Assembly (NCBI GenBank): GCA_009193035.1 | Contig: SWDT01000236.1 | Location: 1-50,671, forward strand | DNA length: 50,671 nt | DNA from: Halicephalobus mephisto | Lineage: Eukaryota; Nematoda; Chromadorea; Rhabditida; Panagrolaimidae | Reading direction: 5' to 3' | Shown: piece after piece, positions 9,524 to 20,726 of the stretch | Layout: each line of letters begins with the position of its first letter | Position numbering within the stretch: the first letter of the stretch is position 1 | Position numbers and translations under genes: made by a program | Notes under the pieces: generated by a model | Database searches by the model: none | Seen by the model: only the letters and a program-made list of their open reading frames with translations | What the model was told of the DNA's origin: nothing

Positions 9524-12500
9524 ATGATTCCAGAAGCCCAACCGACAGAACCCCAGCATCTTGTCGACGATGGAGTCCAAATGTCGAAGTAAGTCATCTT
9601 CCTAAAAGTTAACGTTGAAAAATCTACAATTTAATTAATATTATATTTTTTTAAGATTTCGAAATTCAAAAAAATATGCAATTTGGTCAATATTAAAATG
9701 TTTAAAAATCCGCAATCTGCTCGCAACATTTAAGCAGTTTGAAATTAATATTAAAATATTTAAAAATTCGCAATATGCCCGCAACATTTAAGCAAATCGA
9801 AATCGGTATTAAAAGTTTTAGAAAATCCGCAATCTGCCCGCAACATTTAAGCAGTTTGAGATCAATATTAAAATTCAAAAAATCCGCAATATGCTCGCAA
9901 CATTTAAGTTGATCAAAGTTGATATTTAAATTTTTAAAAATCTGTAATTTTGTCGATGTATTTAAGCAGTTTGGTTGGTATTTTTATAATTACATTTGTG
10001 AAGATTTCGGAATAAAAAAATCTGCAGTTTTTTGTGATCTTTGATCAGATTGGTTTGTCTGATTATTGCGCAAAAAAAATTAAATTTTTGTCGACTATTT
10101 TACAGATTTTTGCACTTGTTTTTTTGTTTAAAAAATGCCATGTAGATGTTCTCTGATCTCCACAGGAAATCTTATTTTCAAAGATAAAGTTGTTTATTTT
10201 TTTCAATATTAGGATTTGTAGCTTTTTGGATTTTTCTAAATTAAGTAGGTTTTGAAAAATTCTAAAAAAATCAAAAGATTCTGGAGCTCTTCAGAATTTT
10301 TCAAACTTTGCAGAATTTCATAAATTTAGAAATTTTTAAAAATAATGATAATTTTCAAAATCCATATATGGAATAGAAAGTTTTGAATTTTTATAGAAAT
10401 CCTAAAAATTCATATATGGAATAGAAAGTTTTGAAGTTTTACAGAAATCCTAAAAATTTATATATGGAATTGAAAATTTTACAGAAATCCTAAAAATTTA
10501 TATATGGAATTGGAAATTTTACAGAAATCCTAAAAATTTATATATGGAATTGGAAATTTTACAGAAATCCTAAAAATTTATATATGGAATTGAAAATTTT
10601 GGAGTTTTACAAAAATCCTAAAAATTCATATATGGAATTGGAAATTTTACAGAAATCCTAAAAATTTATATATGGAATTGAAAATTTTGGAGTTTTACAA
10701 AAATCCTAAAAATTCATGTTTATTATTTCGTAAAATTGTTGACTTTAAATTTTTATAATTTTCAGAAGACTCTCTGTTAATTCGAGAGAAAAGGAAGAAG
10801 ATTCGTATTTCAGCCCGATGATGGATTTTCGGAAACTGATGGCGATGATTGGAGCGTTTTACTGGTTTATAATGACGGTTATCGTCGTTCCTGTGGCTTG
10901 TACCTTGAGTTACGCTGCCGTTAGACCCTTGATGTATATCAATTTGAAATTATTCAACAACATTGTTCATGGTTTATGTACATTTGTCAATGATCATTGG
11001 ACTGGAGCTGGACAATATTCGGGATTGGCGATTACGGAATACGGAGACGATATATCGAAATTAAACAAAAAAAAAGTTTTATTTTTAGCAAATCATCTTG
11101 GATTAGTTGATCATTTTTGTTTAATGACAGCATTTCATAACAAACAACCAGTAACAGGGAATTATCTCTGGGTAATTTACAACATATGGAAATCGACGCC
11201 CTTGGGGATCATGTGGACAGCTCATGGAAATTTTTTCATAAATGGCGGAGCGGATAAACGAACAAGAATTCTAGAACAATTCAAACAACATCTAAAAGAT
11301 TATTATTGGAAACATGATTTTGGATGGATTGTTATGTATCCAGAAGGATCCAGATTATATTTAATAAGAAATTCGGAAAAAAAATTTGCAGAAAAAAATG
11401 GAATTGAACCTTTTAAACATTGTGCTCATCCAAGAATAGGAGCAGCTCATGCTGTTCTTAATGTTTGTGGTCCTACAGATGATTGTAAGTATTAATTTTT
11501 AAATAACAAATAATTTTAAAAAGAAATGTGGTTTTTTGCTATTTTCGAATTCCCGCGCAAAGGCGAGTAGATTTCTGAAAAGGAAAAAATGGAAAATCTG
11601 GCAAATGGCCAGTGAAGTCAACTCGCGTTCTTTACCTAAATTTTGAAAATTTTTATTAAAATAATTTCTTGTAAATTTTTGTTTTTAATTTTTATAATAA
11701 TAATTGTTTTTATATTTTTCGAATTCCCGTGCAAAGGCGAGTAAGATTTCTGAAAAGGAAAAAATGGAAAATCTGGCAATTTTTCCAAAATCGACTCGCG
11801 TTTTTACTACTCGTGTTTTTTACCTAAATTTAAAAAATACCTAACTTTTGTAATAAAAATTGTACTTTTTAGCTTCTACACTGGCAAGAAGCGGTCTAGG
11901 AGGCCCGGTGGAGTACATTGTCGACTGTACACTCGGCTATCCCAAAGGCAAAGTCGGAGGTCTTGGAGAAGTTATGGTTGGAGAATGGCCAGACGGAAAT
12001 TCAAATGTCGCTGTTCATTACAAAATCCACAAAGTTCGTCCAGAATGGTCCGATGAATCTGTTTTGAAAACTTGGCTCTACGAACAATACGAAGAAAAGG
12101 TTAAATTTTTTATATTTTAAAATTTCGTTTTTAAAACTTTAGAAAATTTAGAATCCAATGGAAATTTCAAAAATACATGAAATATAGGATTTCGGAAGTT
12201 TCTAAAGAATCAACTTTTTTCGAAATTACTTTAAAACAAATTTCCGGATTTTTTATATATCAAAATTTAACTTTTTATTTTTTCAGAACCCAATATAAAA
12301 CTCCAGAATTTTATAAAAATTTGAAACCTGAGATTCTAGAAATGTCTAGAATTCTCTTCAAAGCAATTATATTCCCTCTTATTCCTAATGATAACATTTT
12401 CAGGACAAAATACTAGAAAGATATTACAAAACTGGACAATTTCCTGGAATCGGCAGATCTGTTCAATTTTCAATAACTAGAAATATCATTGTTCAACTTT

Positions 12501-12583
12501 TCTGGATGGCTCTATTCTATGCTCATTATACAATCTGGATGAGACCCCTTTTTTATTACATTCTTCGACTTATTGGATTCTAG
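9524..12583 (+). CDS. LPGAT1-like lysophospholipid acyltransferase
   Basis: Four exons, 9524-9588, 10766-11484, 11873-12099 and 12404-12583, join in frame to 396 residues. The product resembles LPGAT1-type PlsC/AGPAT acyltransferases, which move an acyl chain from acyl-CoA onto a lysophospholipid at the ER membrane. A hydrophobic segment near residues 50-70 is followed by acyltransferase block I (ANHLGLVDH, matching NHxxxxD) and block III (MYPEGSRL). The C-terminal part (YKTGQFP, then two hydrophobic stretches) matches the LPGAT1 tail. The usual Gln after NH in block I is Leu here. The start follows a TTTTTAG acceptor 20 bp upstream. Intron 1 (1.2 kb) and intron 2 are packed with repeats. The stop is 146 bp from that of the convergent PheRS alpha gene. 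Nematode acl-8/9/10 are likely relatives; I do not assign one. Confidence 0.85.
9610..9990. repeat. Tandem GCAATCTGC...CAACATTTAAGC repeat in acyltransferase intron 1
   Basis: A unit of about 75 bp with AAAATCCGCAATCTGC, CCGCAACATTTAAGC and ATTAATATTAAAAT is present four to five times. A recognisably related array lies at 31.1-31.6 kb, where GCAATCTGCGCGCAAC recurs. The family is therefore shared between an intron and the stretch following the unknown gene at 30.7 kb. Confidence 0.75.
10360..10725 (+). repeat. About 40-bp minisatellite with acceptor-like core in intron 1
   Basis: The unit TATATATGGAATTGGAA plus ATTTTACAGAAATCC plus TAAAAATT repeats about eight times, some copies being lengthened by GGAGTTTTAC. 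Most units contain ATTTTACAG, a plausible 3' splice acceptor, on the coding strand, and the array ends 40 bp before the real TTTTCAG acceptor at 10765. Confidence 0.85.
11540..11840 (+). repeat. Two CGCGCAAA...ACTCGCG elements in acyltransferase intron 2
   Basis: Copies at about 11545-11645 and 11715-11830 show GAATTCCCGCGCAAAGGCGA, then GGAAAATCTGGCAA, then GACTCGCG or AACTCGCG, then TTTACCTAAATTT. They fill most of the 388-bp intron and lie in the same orientation as the host gene and as the 6-kb and 37-kb copies. Confidence 0.8.
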
Positions 12584-12729
12584 TCATGTCTACGGGTCAA
12601 TGCAATCCAAAAATTGCCATCTTGTATCCCGACTTTTTCTGTTTTTTTCAGTTGATTTTTAATTTTACGTGTAATTTTAACTTTTTAAAGCCATATTATC
12701 CAACAAATTTATATAAACCAAACAAATTC

Positions 12730-15222
12730 TTATTCCTTATCAAGTCGACAAATAGGATTCTTATAAATCATTTCTAAATTAACCTTAGGACCAAAAAGTT
12801 CACGAATATTAGATATACCGTATCTAATCATTGTTGGTCTTTCTAAAGACAAACCAAAACCAGCAACATTGACATCTGGCGGTAATCCCATAGGTAGCAG
12901 CATTTCAGGACGGAAAAGTCCAGAATTTCCTATTTCAACCCATTTCTTTAATCCTTGATGATAAGCAAAAATTTCCATAGATGGTTCTGTATATGGATTA
13001 TATGTTGGTTTAAAACGAAGATTTTCAATACCACATTTTCTAAAAAATTCCGTAAATAATCCAATAACATGTCCAAGAGATAAATTTCTTTCAGCAACAA
13101 CTCCTTCAACTTGATGAAATTCTGCAAGATGTGTAGCATCTAGTGTTTCATTTCTGAATACTCTATCAATACTAAACATTTTCGATGGTTTAAATTCTCC
13201 TTGAGCAAGCAAATGAAGTTGACGAGCAGAAACAGCTGTTGTATGAGTTCTTAGGACGTTTTTTTGAGCCTCTTCAATTTTCCAATCATATTCATATCCG
13301 ATAGATCCATAACCTCCTTCAGAATGAACTTTCTTAACTCTTTCCAGATAATCCTGAGGAAATTTAGTGCTTATAGCAGGATCAGAAACAAAAAAAGTAT
13401 CATGGGCGTCACGAGCTGGATGTTGTTGAGGTTGGAAAAGAGCATCAAAATTCCAGAAACTACTCTCGACATATCGATTCGTTGGCATTTCAGTGAATCC
13501 CATCTCCAGGAAGATTTGGCGGAATTCAGTTCTAACCTTCAGAAGCGGATGGAAATGACCTGAGGCAGGGAGGACTCCAAGGGCATCAAAGTTGTACTTT
13601 TTGAAACTCTTTGTTTCCCATGATCCAGAACTCAACATATCTGCCGTCAAATCTAGTTCTGGTTTCTCCAAAGTTGTTTTAAAATTCGGTCCTTTTTTGA
13701 CAGTTAGACCTTTGGTTGTAGTTTCAGAAATCAATTTTCTCTTCTTCAATTGCTGAATGGAATCTGCACTTAATTGGTCGAGTTTCCCATCGAGAATAAG
13801 CTTGAGATCATGTTGCACATCATCCTTGACTTGGGCAACTTTCCTGACTAATCTGTTTCCTTTGTCGCTTTTCTCCAGAGCGATCCAGCCATTGGCCATG
13901 GCTTTGGACATTCCAACTTTGGCGTTTGGGATTTTGAGATCAGTCTGATTGATTCCGTTTTCTCCAACAGCTTGAAAAACATTGTACTCATGAGAACCAG
14001 CAGCAGTAATCTCTTTTCCTTCTTTACTAAGATCAAAATCCTTAACAACGACGTCGGTAGTTTCAATCAACTGAAAAATAAATATCAACTTTAATAAATC
14101 AAACCGAAACTTACTCCTTCGTGAGTTAGCAAACTTTTGACGGCACCGATGACTTTCTGATGTGGAATGTTCAATTTGGCAGCAAGCTTGATAGAGTCGA
14201 ATTGGCCTTCATTGTTGAGGAGATTCAGAAGCAGTTGGGGCAAGTCGACTTCTCCATCGATTTGTTCAGCAACTTCTGCTTCTTTCGGGGCCATTTTCTG
14301 CTTAGTTTCTCGTTTGATTTCTTGCTTAACTTCCTGTTTCGGTTCAGTTCGCGATGATTCTAAAACAGCTTTCACAAGAACAGAGACTTCAGCGGATTTG
14401 ACCAATGGTAGTCTGAAATTAGGTTCCGATATATCGATGTTGAATCTAAACAAAGCAAACACATTTGAGCACGACTACAACGCAAAAATGAGATTGTGGC
14501 CTAAAATCGACTTTTTATATATCATTTTTAGGCCTAGATAAAGCGAACAAACTCAAAGACGAAATAACCTCGACCAATTATAGATTAACATTGGAATTTC
14601 ATATATTGATTCTAAGCCTAGATAAACTAAAAAATTAGGCACAATTCAAACTCAAAAGATATAACTAATTACAACCCAAAATTGATATATAAAAAACCTA
14701 ATTTTAAGCTTATATAAACCAAACAAACTCAAACACGAATAAAACGAAATAAACTCGACTAATTATAACCGAGAATTGATATATGAAAATTCAATTTTAG
14801 GCTTGCATGCATTAAGCACGATTACAAAGTAATGAATTCGACAGATTATAGCCTAAAAATTAATTTTCACATGTCAATTCTAGGCCTACATCAAACAAAC
14901 ACGGTTGTAAAACAGTAATAATCACGATGACGTCACAAAAATCTCGGAAATCTTACTTTTGCAGTTGCTCCGGCGAAAATGACGCAATATGTGAACGCCA
15001 ACGATTAATCGCTGGAAATTTGTATAAATCAATTTTATATTCTTTTAATTGAGAATACAGTAACCGATCAACACTTGTAGGTTGTTCAAATCTAAAAAAA
15101 TAAATTTAAAAATAAACAAATTTAAAAAATCAAATAAAAACTGCAAAAATTTAAAAAACCAACCCTGTGAGAAATGGAAACTGCAATAACCGTTTCTCGA
15201 TAGGGACCAATGCTGTTTCCAT
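12730..15222 (-). CDS. fars-1: Phenylalanyl-tRNA synthetase alpha subunit, with N-terminal GST-C-like extension
   Basis: Four exons, 15164-15222, 14957-15091, 14115-14412 and 12730-14070, join in frame to 610 residues. The C-terminal 500 residues are cytosolic PheRS alpha (FARSA), which pairs with the beta subunit to charge tRNA-Phe: N-terminal winged-helix repeats ([11 protein letters not shown]...), then the class II core with [39 protein letters not shown] (motif 2), [12 protein letters not shown] and GLSLERPTM (motif 3). The first two exons add about 65 residues ([35 protein letters not shown]) resembling the GST-C-like N-terminus of eEF1B. A shorter form starting at 14294 (MAPKEAE), after the TTTCAG acceptor at 14413, would give the usual length of 506 residues, so the extension may be an isoform or a separate small gene whose frame stops at the donor. 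Confidence 0.93.
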
Positions 15223-15476
15223 CAAGCTACAGTAACCTCAAAGATAAGCAAAAATCGGAAATTATTTCCTAAGATTCAAAACCACAAAAGTAAATCCAAT
15301 GTTGAGTCACCGAGAGTCGAAAAAATTACTTGACTGGCCTAGGACGGTTCAGCATGTTGCGCGAGAAAAAGCCGCAGCTCGCCGATTGGATTTCGTTTTA
15401 AATTTGTTTTAAAATCTCAAATTTTGATTTTACTTGTAATCACCATATCTAACATGACAAATAACAACGAAATTCT

Positions 15477-15482
15477 TTATTT
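15477..15482 (-). terminator. AATAAA polyadenylation signal downstream of the ENY2-like gene
   Basis: On the minus strand ACATAAATAAAGAATTTC lies about 105 bp after the ENY2-like stop and about 255 bp before the upstream PheRS alpha start. It is the only canonical signal noticed between these genes, so it is the likely 3' end of the ENY2-like mRNA, with the PheRS gene following in the same orientation. Confidence 0.5.
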
Positions 15483-15586
15483 ATGTAAAAACAAGATTCA
15501 ATAAACAAACAGCAATTTTTTCATATATCAGAAAACTACGTCACCCGGACATACCACATCCATAATTCCCAACTTGATAACGTTCT

Positions 15587-15974
15587 TCATCCCTTTCTCG
15601 GACCTAATTTGTCAAAGTAATCATTCAAATGCTTCAAAGTTTCATCGATCAATTTTTGCTTAACTTCGTTCGGGACCATTTTCCTCGCTTCGGCCGCGAC
15701 TGAATCGATCAAATCCTCTGCCGTCACATTCGTCGATGGATTTTTATCCAACTAAAAACAATAATCCATATATAAAAAATAAAACTCATATATCAAAAAC
15801 TAATTTTATATATAAAAAACTAAAACTTACAAATTCTTCCAGTTTTTTCGTGCATAATTCGCTGACGACGGAATTATACTTCACAGATTGGAGTTCTTCC
15901 GAAGCCAATTTTTCCAAATTTTTATAATGGTTGTCTCTGAACCAACTCAGAGCCGTTCTCTCCTCGTTCGACAT
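15587..15974 (-). CDS. ENY2/Sus1-like transcription and mRNA-export factor
   Basis: Two exons, 15831-15974 and 15587-15751, give 102 residues, the usual size of the family. The all-helical pattern (ENLEKLASEEL-type first helix, SVVSELCTKKLEEF, VTAEDLIDSVAAEARKMVP, VKQKLIDETLKHL) matches ENY2, whose hallmark is a V-T-x-x-D-L helix followed by A-R-x-x-V-P and a basic, leucine-rich last helix. ENY2/Sus1 wraps around Sgf11 in the SAGA deubiquitinase module and around the GANP helix in TREX-2. The start follows a TTTTTAG acceptor by 13 bases, and the gene lies 174 bp after the MCM3 stop on the same strand, so it may be a downstream operon gene. Confidence 0.8.
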
Positions 15975-16148
15975 CGCTATAACTACTAAAAACGAAAAAA
16001 ATTGAAAAAAATAAAAAATTTCCCGAAACGAAAATATTCAAAAAAAGGAAGAACACCTTTCTAAATTTTTTAATTTACAAAATTCATTTACCAAAAACAG
16101 ATAAAGTAATAAAAATACAAGTTAGAATACGTCAGAAAATTACAGAAT

Positions 16149-19100
16149 TCAAATCAAGGTGATTTCATTGTCCTGAATCATGATCTTGTTGTCAGCTTCA
16201 AGTTTCTCAAATGCCGCAGTAAATTCGCCTTCAGAATAACGAGAACCGGCTGCCAATTGTTGGATATTGTCCTTGATGACTTCAAGAGGATGCAAATCAT
16301 CCGGTTTGCCAGTCATATCGAAAGCTTTACGAAGATTCTCACGGAACGAACGCAAGCTGAAAATTTACAAAATTCATATATCAAAAAAAAAAATAAAAAA
16401 TTACCGATCTACAGAAATCGCTGGAATATCAGATTCGACTCTTCCTTTTTTAGCTGCAGGTTCAATTTCTTGAATTTCTTCCGTATCCATCGAATCCTGA
16501 ATTTCGCCTCTTCTTTTAGCCGCTCTCGAAGCTCTCGTTCCCGTCGAAGACACAACTTCTTCCACTTCCATTTCATCATCACTTCCATCTTTACGTTTTT
16601 TAGCTTCTTCTTCCTGTCTTTGTTTAGGTTTTTCCTTAAAACAAGCATAATGCAACAATTGAAACGCCTTCTCTGCATCCGTTTTCTCGACCGTTTTTGC
16701 CAATCTAGCTTTGGCCATTGCTGTGGACAATCTAATCATTGTTTCCAATTGTCTCGCCGTCACAGGCATGGTTCTTTCTCTATCACCTTTGTTTGTATCA
16801 AACGTTCTTAATTCCGTATAACGTTCAGAAATATAATTCGATGCTGCTTCTGTCAATTGTGGTTTGATAGCTTTCGCCATGTATATATATTTCCTCATAA
16901 AATCAGCACTTAAAATCTTCGTTGAATCACTTACTGCTGTCCATCCTCTATTTTTCTCATATATATCCGCATTATCGTCACCTTCATCATGATTGTCAAA
17001 TGTTGACAATGTTTCTCCAGCTGCATCCAGACGAAGTACCGTACCATCCGGTTCTCCAGGGGTTCTGTAACTTTGAAGTTTGATCACGTTCTCAGCGAGC
17101 ATTCTATCACGATCAATATCATGTTCATCAAGAAGTACAAAAATCAGATCAAATCTCGAAAGTAACGAATCTTGCATTCCAATATTCTCCATCGGCGATT
17201 TGTATAAATTATATCTTCCAAGTACAGGATTAGCTGCTGCCAAAACGGAACATCTAGCGTTTAATCTCGCATGGATACCTGCTTTCGAAATCGTCACTCT
17301 ACCTTGTTCCATAACTTCATGAATCGCTGTTCTGTCCATATCCGTCATTTTATCAAATTCATCAATGCAGACGATTCCTCTATCGGCAAGTACCATAGCA
17401 CCAGCTTCCAGATTTCTTTCTCCTGTGTCCGTATCCGTAACCACAGCAGCAGTCAAACCTACTCCAGAACTCCCTCTACCAGTAGTAGCAATAGCCCTAG
17501 GGGCAGAATGCAGAACATACCGTAACATTTGACTTTTAGCCACAGAAGGATCACCAATGAGCAGCACGTTGATGTCGCCTCTCAGTCTCGTTCCGTTGTT
17601 CAAAAGTCTCTCATTACCTCCCAGCAAAAGACAAAGAATGGCTTTCTTTACTTCTTCATGTCCATAAATCGAAGGAGCCAGGGATTGAGCAAGGAGTTCA
17701 ACGATATCCTTCCGACGACTCATTTTTCTGACATTTTTGATGTCTTCCGGAGAGAAATTCGGAACCACTTCTTTCGACATCAGGAGGATATTGTTACAAA
17801 TGATGACAGATTTGAAGTTTCCAGACGATACGCCATTTTGCTTGTTTGGCATCACGCGGTACAAACCAACAATACGAACACGGTCTCCAGGCTTGCATCT
17901 GTCAGCGAGATCGTCATCAGCAATAACGTCGATGGAACGAGGAAGCTGACCAGCTGGAGCCGATTCAGGGAGTTCCTAAAATTGCAGTTAAAGAACACCG
18001 AATTTTTACCAGATTCTAATTTTTGAATTTCCGTGATTCTAGAGATCAACAGAAACTCGGTAAATTTAAGACATCCCTAGGTTCTACTAGGTTACGGGAG
18101 CTTTTATAACATTTTGGAAAGCTTTCGAAATTTTCATAAAACTCTCCAAAGCTCCAAAAAGTTGTATTAACCTTCATAAGACATCAGTAATCTCCTAGAA
18201 AATCCCAAAAAACGGGAACCATACCTGGATGGAGAAAGTTTGGTGATTCTTGTAAGTGCTCAAGGCCACTTCAGTCTCCAACGGATTCTTGTTCTCGTCT
18301 TCTGTGGGATAAGCGTTACTTGTTGGGAAGGATTCATAAGAAGTGGCATCAGTGTACTTTTTCTCGACGGTTTTCTTGGTTGCTGGACAGTAATGAACAG
18401 ACTTGGTGATTTTTGGACGAACAGCACTGCATCTGGTCACGATTCCTTCACAGCAAATGAGATGACCCAGGAATCTTGTCTTCAAAGTCCGAGGATTGAC
18501 GTGACAATGACCAAAAGCTCCGACAAATCCAATGTGGAAAGTATTCTCCTTGGCGTAATCCGTGTTCGTTTTCGCAACCATGTCCCTCAAGGCCTGTTCG
18601 AAGCAGATAATCTCAGAGACGAAGGCCTCGATCAAGGCCTTGGCTCTCTCGGGCAGTTTTCGACGAACATCAGTGATGTCGACTTCCAGACGAGTTTCGA
18701 GCTTAGTGATCATCTCCTCGATTCTGAGAGTGTATTTCTTGTCATCTCCCTAAAAAATAGAAAACGACGATATTAGGAGAATTAAAAATAAAATTTGCCA
18801 CAAAACTGTTTTAAATTCTCAAAAATTCTTAGGAAATTAAAGTTTACATATTAATTCTGAATCTTTATGGAATTTTGAAGGGTTTATAAGACCCGAGAAG
18901 TCGCAAAAAGTTGAGAGGATTTTGGGAGATTCCGGAAATTTCAACTTGATATATGAAAAACACCAAACCGAGGTTTGAATGAAATTATTTTTAATAATTT
19001 TCATATTTCTTAAATCTACAACTTTAGATTTTTATTCTGGTTTTAGTTAAATTCAAAAAAGTTTGAAAAATTCCAACGAAATTTTAAAAATCTAGAAATT

Positions 19101-19285
19101 TTGGAATTTTCAAAAAGTTTAAGATCTTCCATGAGATTTCGGAGATTTTAGGCGTTTTCAGAGGATAGTGATTATGTAAAAAATAAAATTAAAAAACCCA
19201 CACTGTCGTCGAGAAAATTGGTGTATTCATGGACGACTTCCCTTTGACGGGCTTCCTCGTTCACATCCACTACAAAGTTGGACAT
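16149..19285 (-). CDS. mcm-3: DNA replication licensing factor MCM3
   Basis: Four exons, 19202-19285, 18225-18749, 16405-17975 and 16149-16356, join in frame to 795 residues, close to human MCM3 (808). MCM3 is one of the six subunits of the MCM2-7 helicase. The N-terminal domain ([29 protein letters not shown]) and OB region ([12 protein letters not shown]) precede the AAA+ core: Walker [10 protein letters not shown], the [13 protein letters not shown] loop, Walker B CIDEFDKM, sensor AANP and arginine finger SRFD. An acidic and basic linker ([16 protein letters not shown]) leads to the winged-helix tail. The start at 19285 follows a TTTCAG acceptor by 14 bases. The gene is divergent from rps-8, 585 bp away, and heads a same-strand cluster with the ENY2-like and PheRS alpha genes. 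Confidence 0.97.
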
Positions 19286-19870
19286 TTCGGCACTATCCTG
19301 AAACAATAATATATTACTAAATGACGAGACAAGGATATGACAAATCTTCCATCGTGAAAGTGGAATTTCACAAGACCAAATAAATCCGAAAAATGAGCGC
19401 CAAACTTTCCCGCTTTTTTTCGAACCCAGTTTTTCCCGATGGCTGAGTTGGTCCCGCCGCGAATATAGTAGGGCAGGGAAGAGCTCTGCGTTCAGTTCTC
19501 CTCTCTGCCGAGCTTAGCCTTCTTATTGTTCCTTCTTCCTTCATTCACTGCTTTTTCCGACGTTTTCCACATTTTATTTTTTCCCCTGAGTAACATCCTT
19601 CATCAATACCACATAATTATCATTTTGCCCAATAAAAACCCACATCTTTTACCCTTGATCAGTATTGATCTTCGTATTTTCCTTCCTCCCTCCATTTACT
19701 ACTTTTTCCGATCTTCCCCACACATTGTCCTTTTTCTTACACCATCTTTATCAGTACCATATAATAATTACTATCCTGACGAAAACCCAAATGTTTTACT
19801 CGTCATGTTCGTGATTTCACTTTGTAACGTCGATATATATGAACACTTGCTTACAGGGCTCGAAAGCAAC
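19286..19870. promoter_or_regulatory. Bidirectional region between mcm-3 and rps-8, with a diverged internal duplication
   Basis: The rps-8 side is pyrimidine-rich on the coding strand (TCTCCTCTCTGCC, CCTTCTTCCTTCATTC), as are the 5' flanks of rpl-3 and rpl-11. Two diverged copies of a block of about 150 bp lie at roughly 19532-19665 and 19681-19801; shared landmarks are CTTTTTCCGA, ATCAATACCACATAAT versus ATCAGTACCATATAAT, and AAAACCCACATCTTTTAC versus AAAACCCAAATGTTTTAC. The final TTACAG at 19850-19855, before GGCTCGAAAGCAACATG, is a likely trans-splice acceptor. Confidence 0.6.
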
Positions 19871-20726
19871 ATGGGTATCTCTCGTGACTCTTGGCATAAG
19901 CGCAGAAAGACCGGAGGAAAGCGTAAGCCTATCCATTCCAAGAGAAAGTTTGAACTTGGTCGTCCTCCAGCCAACACTAAGGTAAGCATGTTGTCTCTCG
20001 ACTTGGCCTATGTGACTATTACAGATCGGAGGTCAGCGCGTTCACTTGGTTCGTTGCCGTGGAGGTAGCATCAAGCACCGTGCTCTTCGTCTCGACACTG
20101 GCAACTTTGCCTGGGCTTCGGAAGGTTTGTTTTTTGCTGTTTTCCCCGAAGCTGTTGAGTCTGCTCGTCAGCACTATTGACAAGTGGAATTAAGCTTCGA
20201 AAAGCAATCGACGGCCAATTTGGACGTATGTATCCTTGTGATCACATGTCTATCCGGGCTCTCCACATTGCTTCGTTCACTTGTTTTTCTGACGAGAGTT
20301 CTTCCAGGATGCACTCGCAAGACCCGTATCATCGATACCGTCTACAATGCCACCAATAACGAGTTGGTCCGTACCAAGACCCTCGTGAAGGGAGCTATCA
20401 TTGCCATCGACGCTGTTCCTTTCCGTCAATGGTATGAATCGCATTACGCCACTGCTCTGGGACGCAAGAAGGGTGTCAAGCTCTCGGAAGAAGACGAAGC
20501 CAAGTTCGATAAGGAAAAGATGACCAAGACCCAGAAGAAGATCATGCAGCATCGTGAGAAGTACGCTCCAGTCGAGTCCAACCTTGTCGAGCAATTCACT
20601 GCTGGCCGTCTTTTGGCTCGTATTTCTTCTCGCCCCGGACAGTGCGGTCGTGCTGACGGCTACATTCTTGAAGGAAAGGAACTTGAGTTCTATCTGCGTA
20701 AGATCCGCGCTAAAAAGGCTAAATAA
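19871..20726 (+). CDS. rps-8: 40S ribosomal protein S8
   Basis: Three exons, 19871-19981, 20025-20124 and 20308-20726, give 209 residues (human RPS8 has 208). The start [19 protein letters not shown] is nearly invariant in eukaryotes, and the internal [28 protein letters not shown] and C-terminal [24 protein letters not shown] segments confirm the assignment. It is a structural protein of the small subunit. Codons are GC-ending and Arg/Lys-biased (CGT, AAG), unlike the AT-rich surroundings, as expected for high expression. A longer upstream open frame to 19526 is fortuitous; the acceptor at 19855 and the conserved MGISRD fix the start. Intron 2 is unusually GC-rich and structured. Confidence 0.98.
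20144..20270 (+). ncRNA. Candidate intronic H/ACA snoRNA in rps-8 intron 2
   Basis: CGAAGCT at 20147-20153 pairs perfectly with AGCTTCG at 20193-20199, forming a first hairpin of about 53 nt. It is followed directly by AAAAGCA (20200-20206), which contains an ANANNA H box. A second, weaker hairpin can be drawn with GGAC/ATG opposite CAT/GTC, and CCACATTG supplies an ACA at 20265-20267. Total length is about 125 nt, typical of the class, and ribosomal-protein introns commonly host snoRNAs. The intron is also more GC-rich than other introns here. The second hairpin is imperfect and I have not identified a target uridine. Confidence 0.38.

Noticed and set aside
12177..12416. 79-codon ORF inside the acyltransferase gene
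   Set aside because: It lies within intron 3; splicing 12099 to 12404 restores the conserved LPGAT1 C-terminus.
19526..20068. 180-codon plus-strand ORF covering the rps-8 5' flank
   Set aside because: Only the last part, from MGISRD, is conserved; the upstream residues are a translation of the pyrimidine-rich flank, and an acceptor at 19855 separates them.
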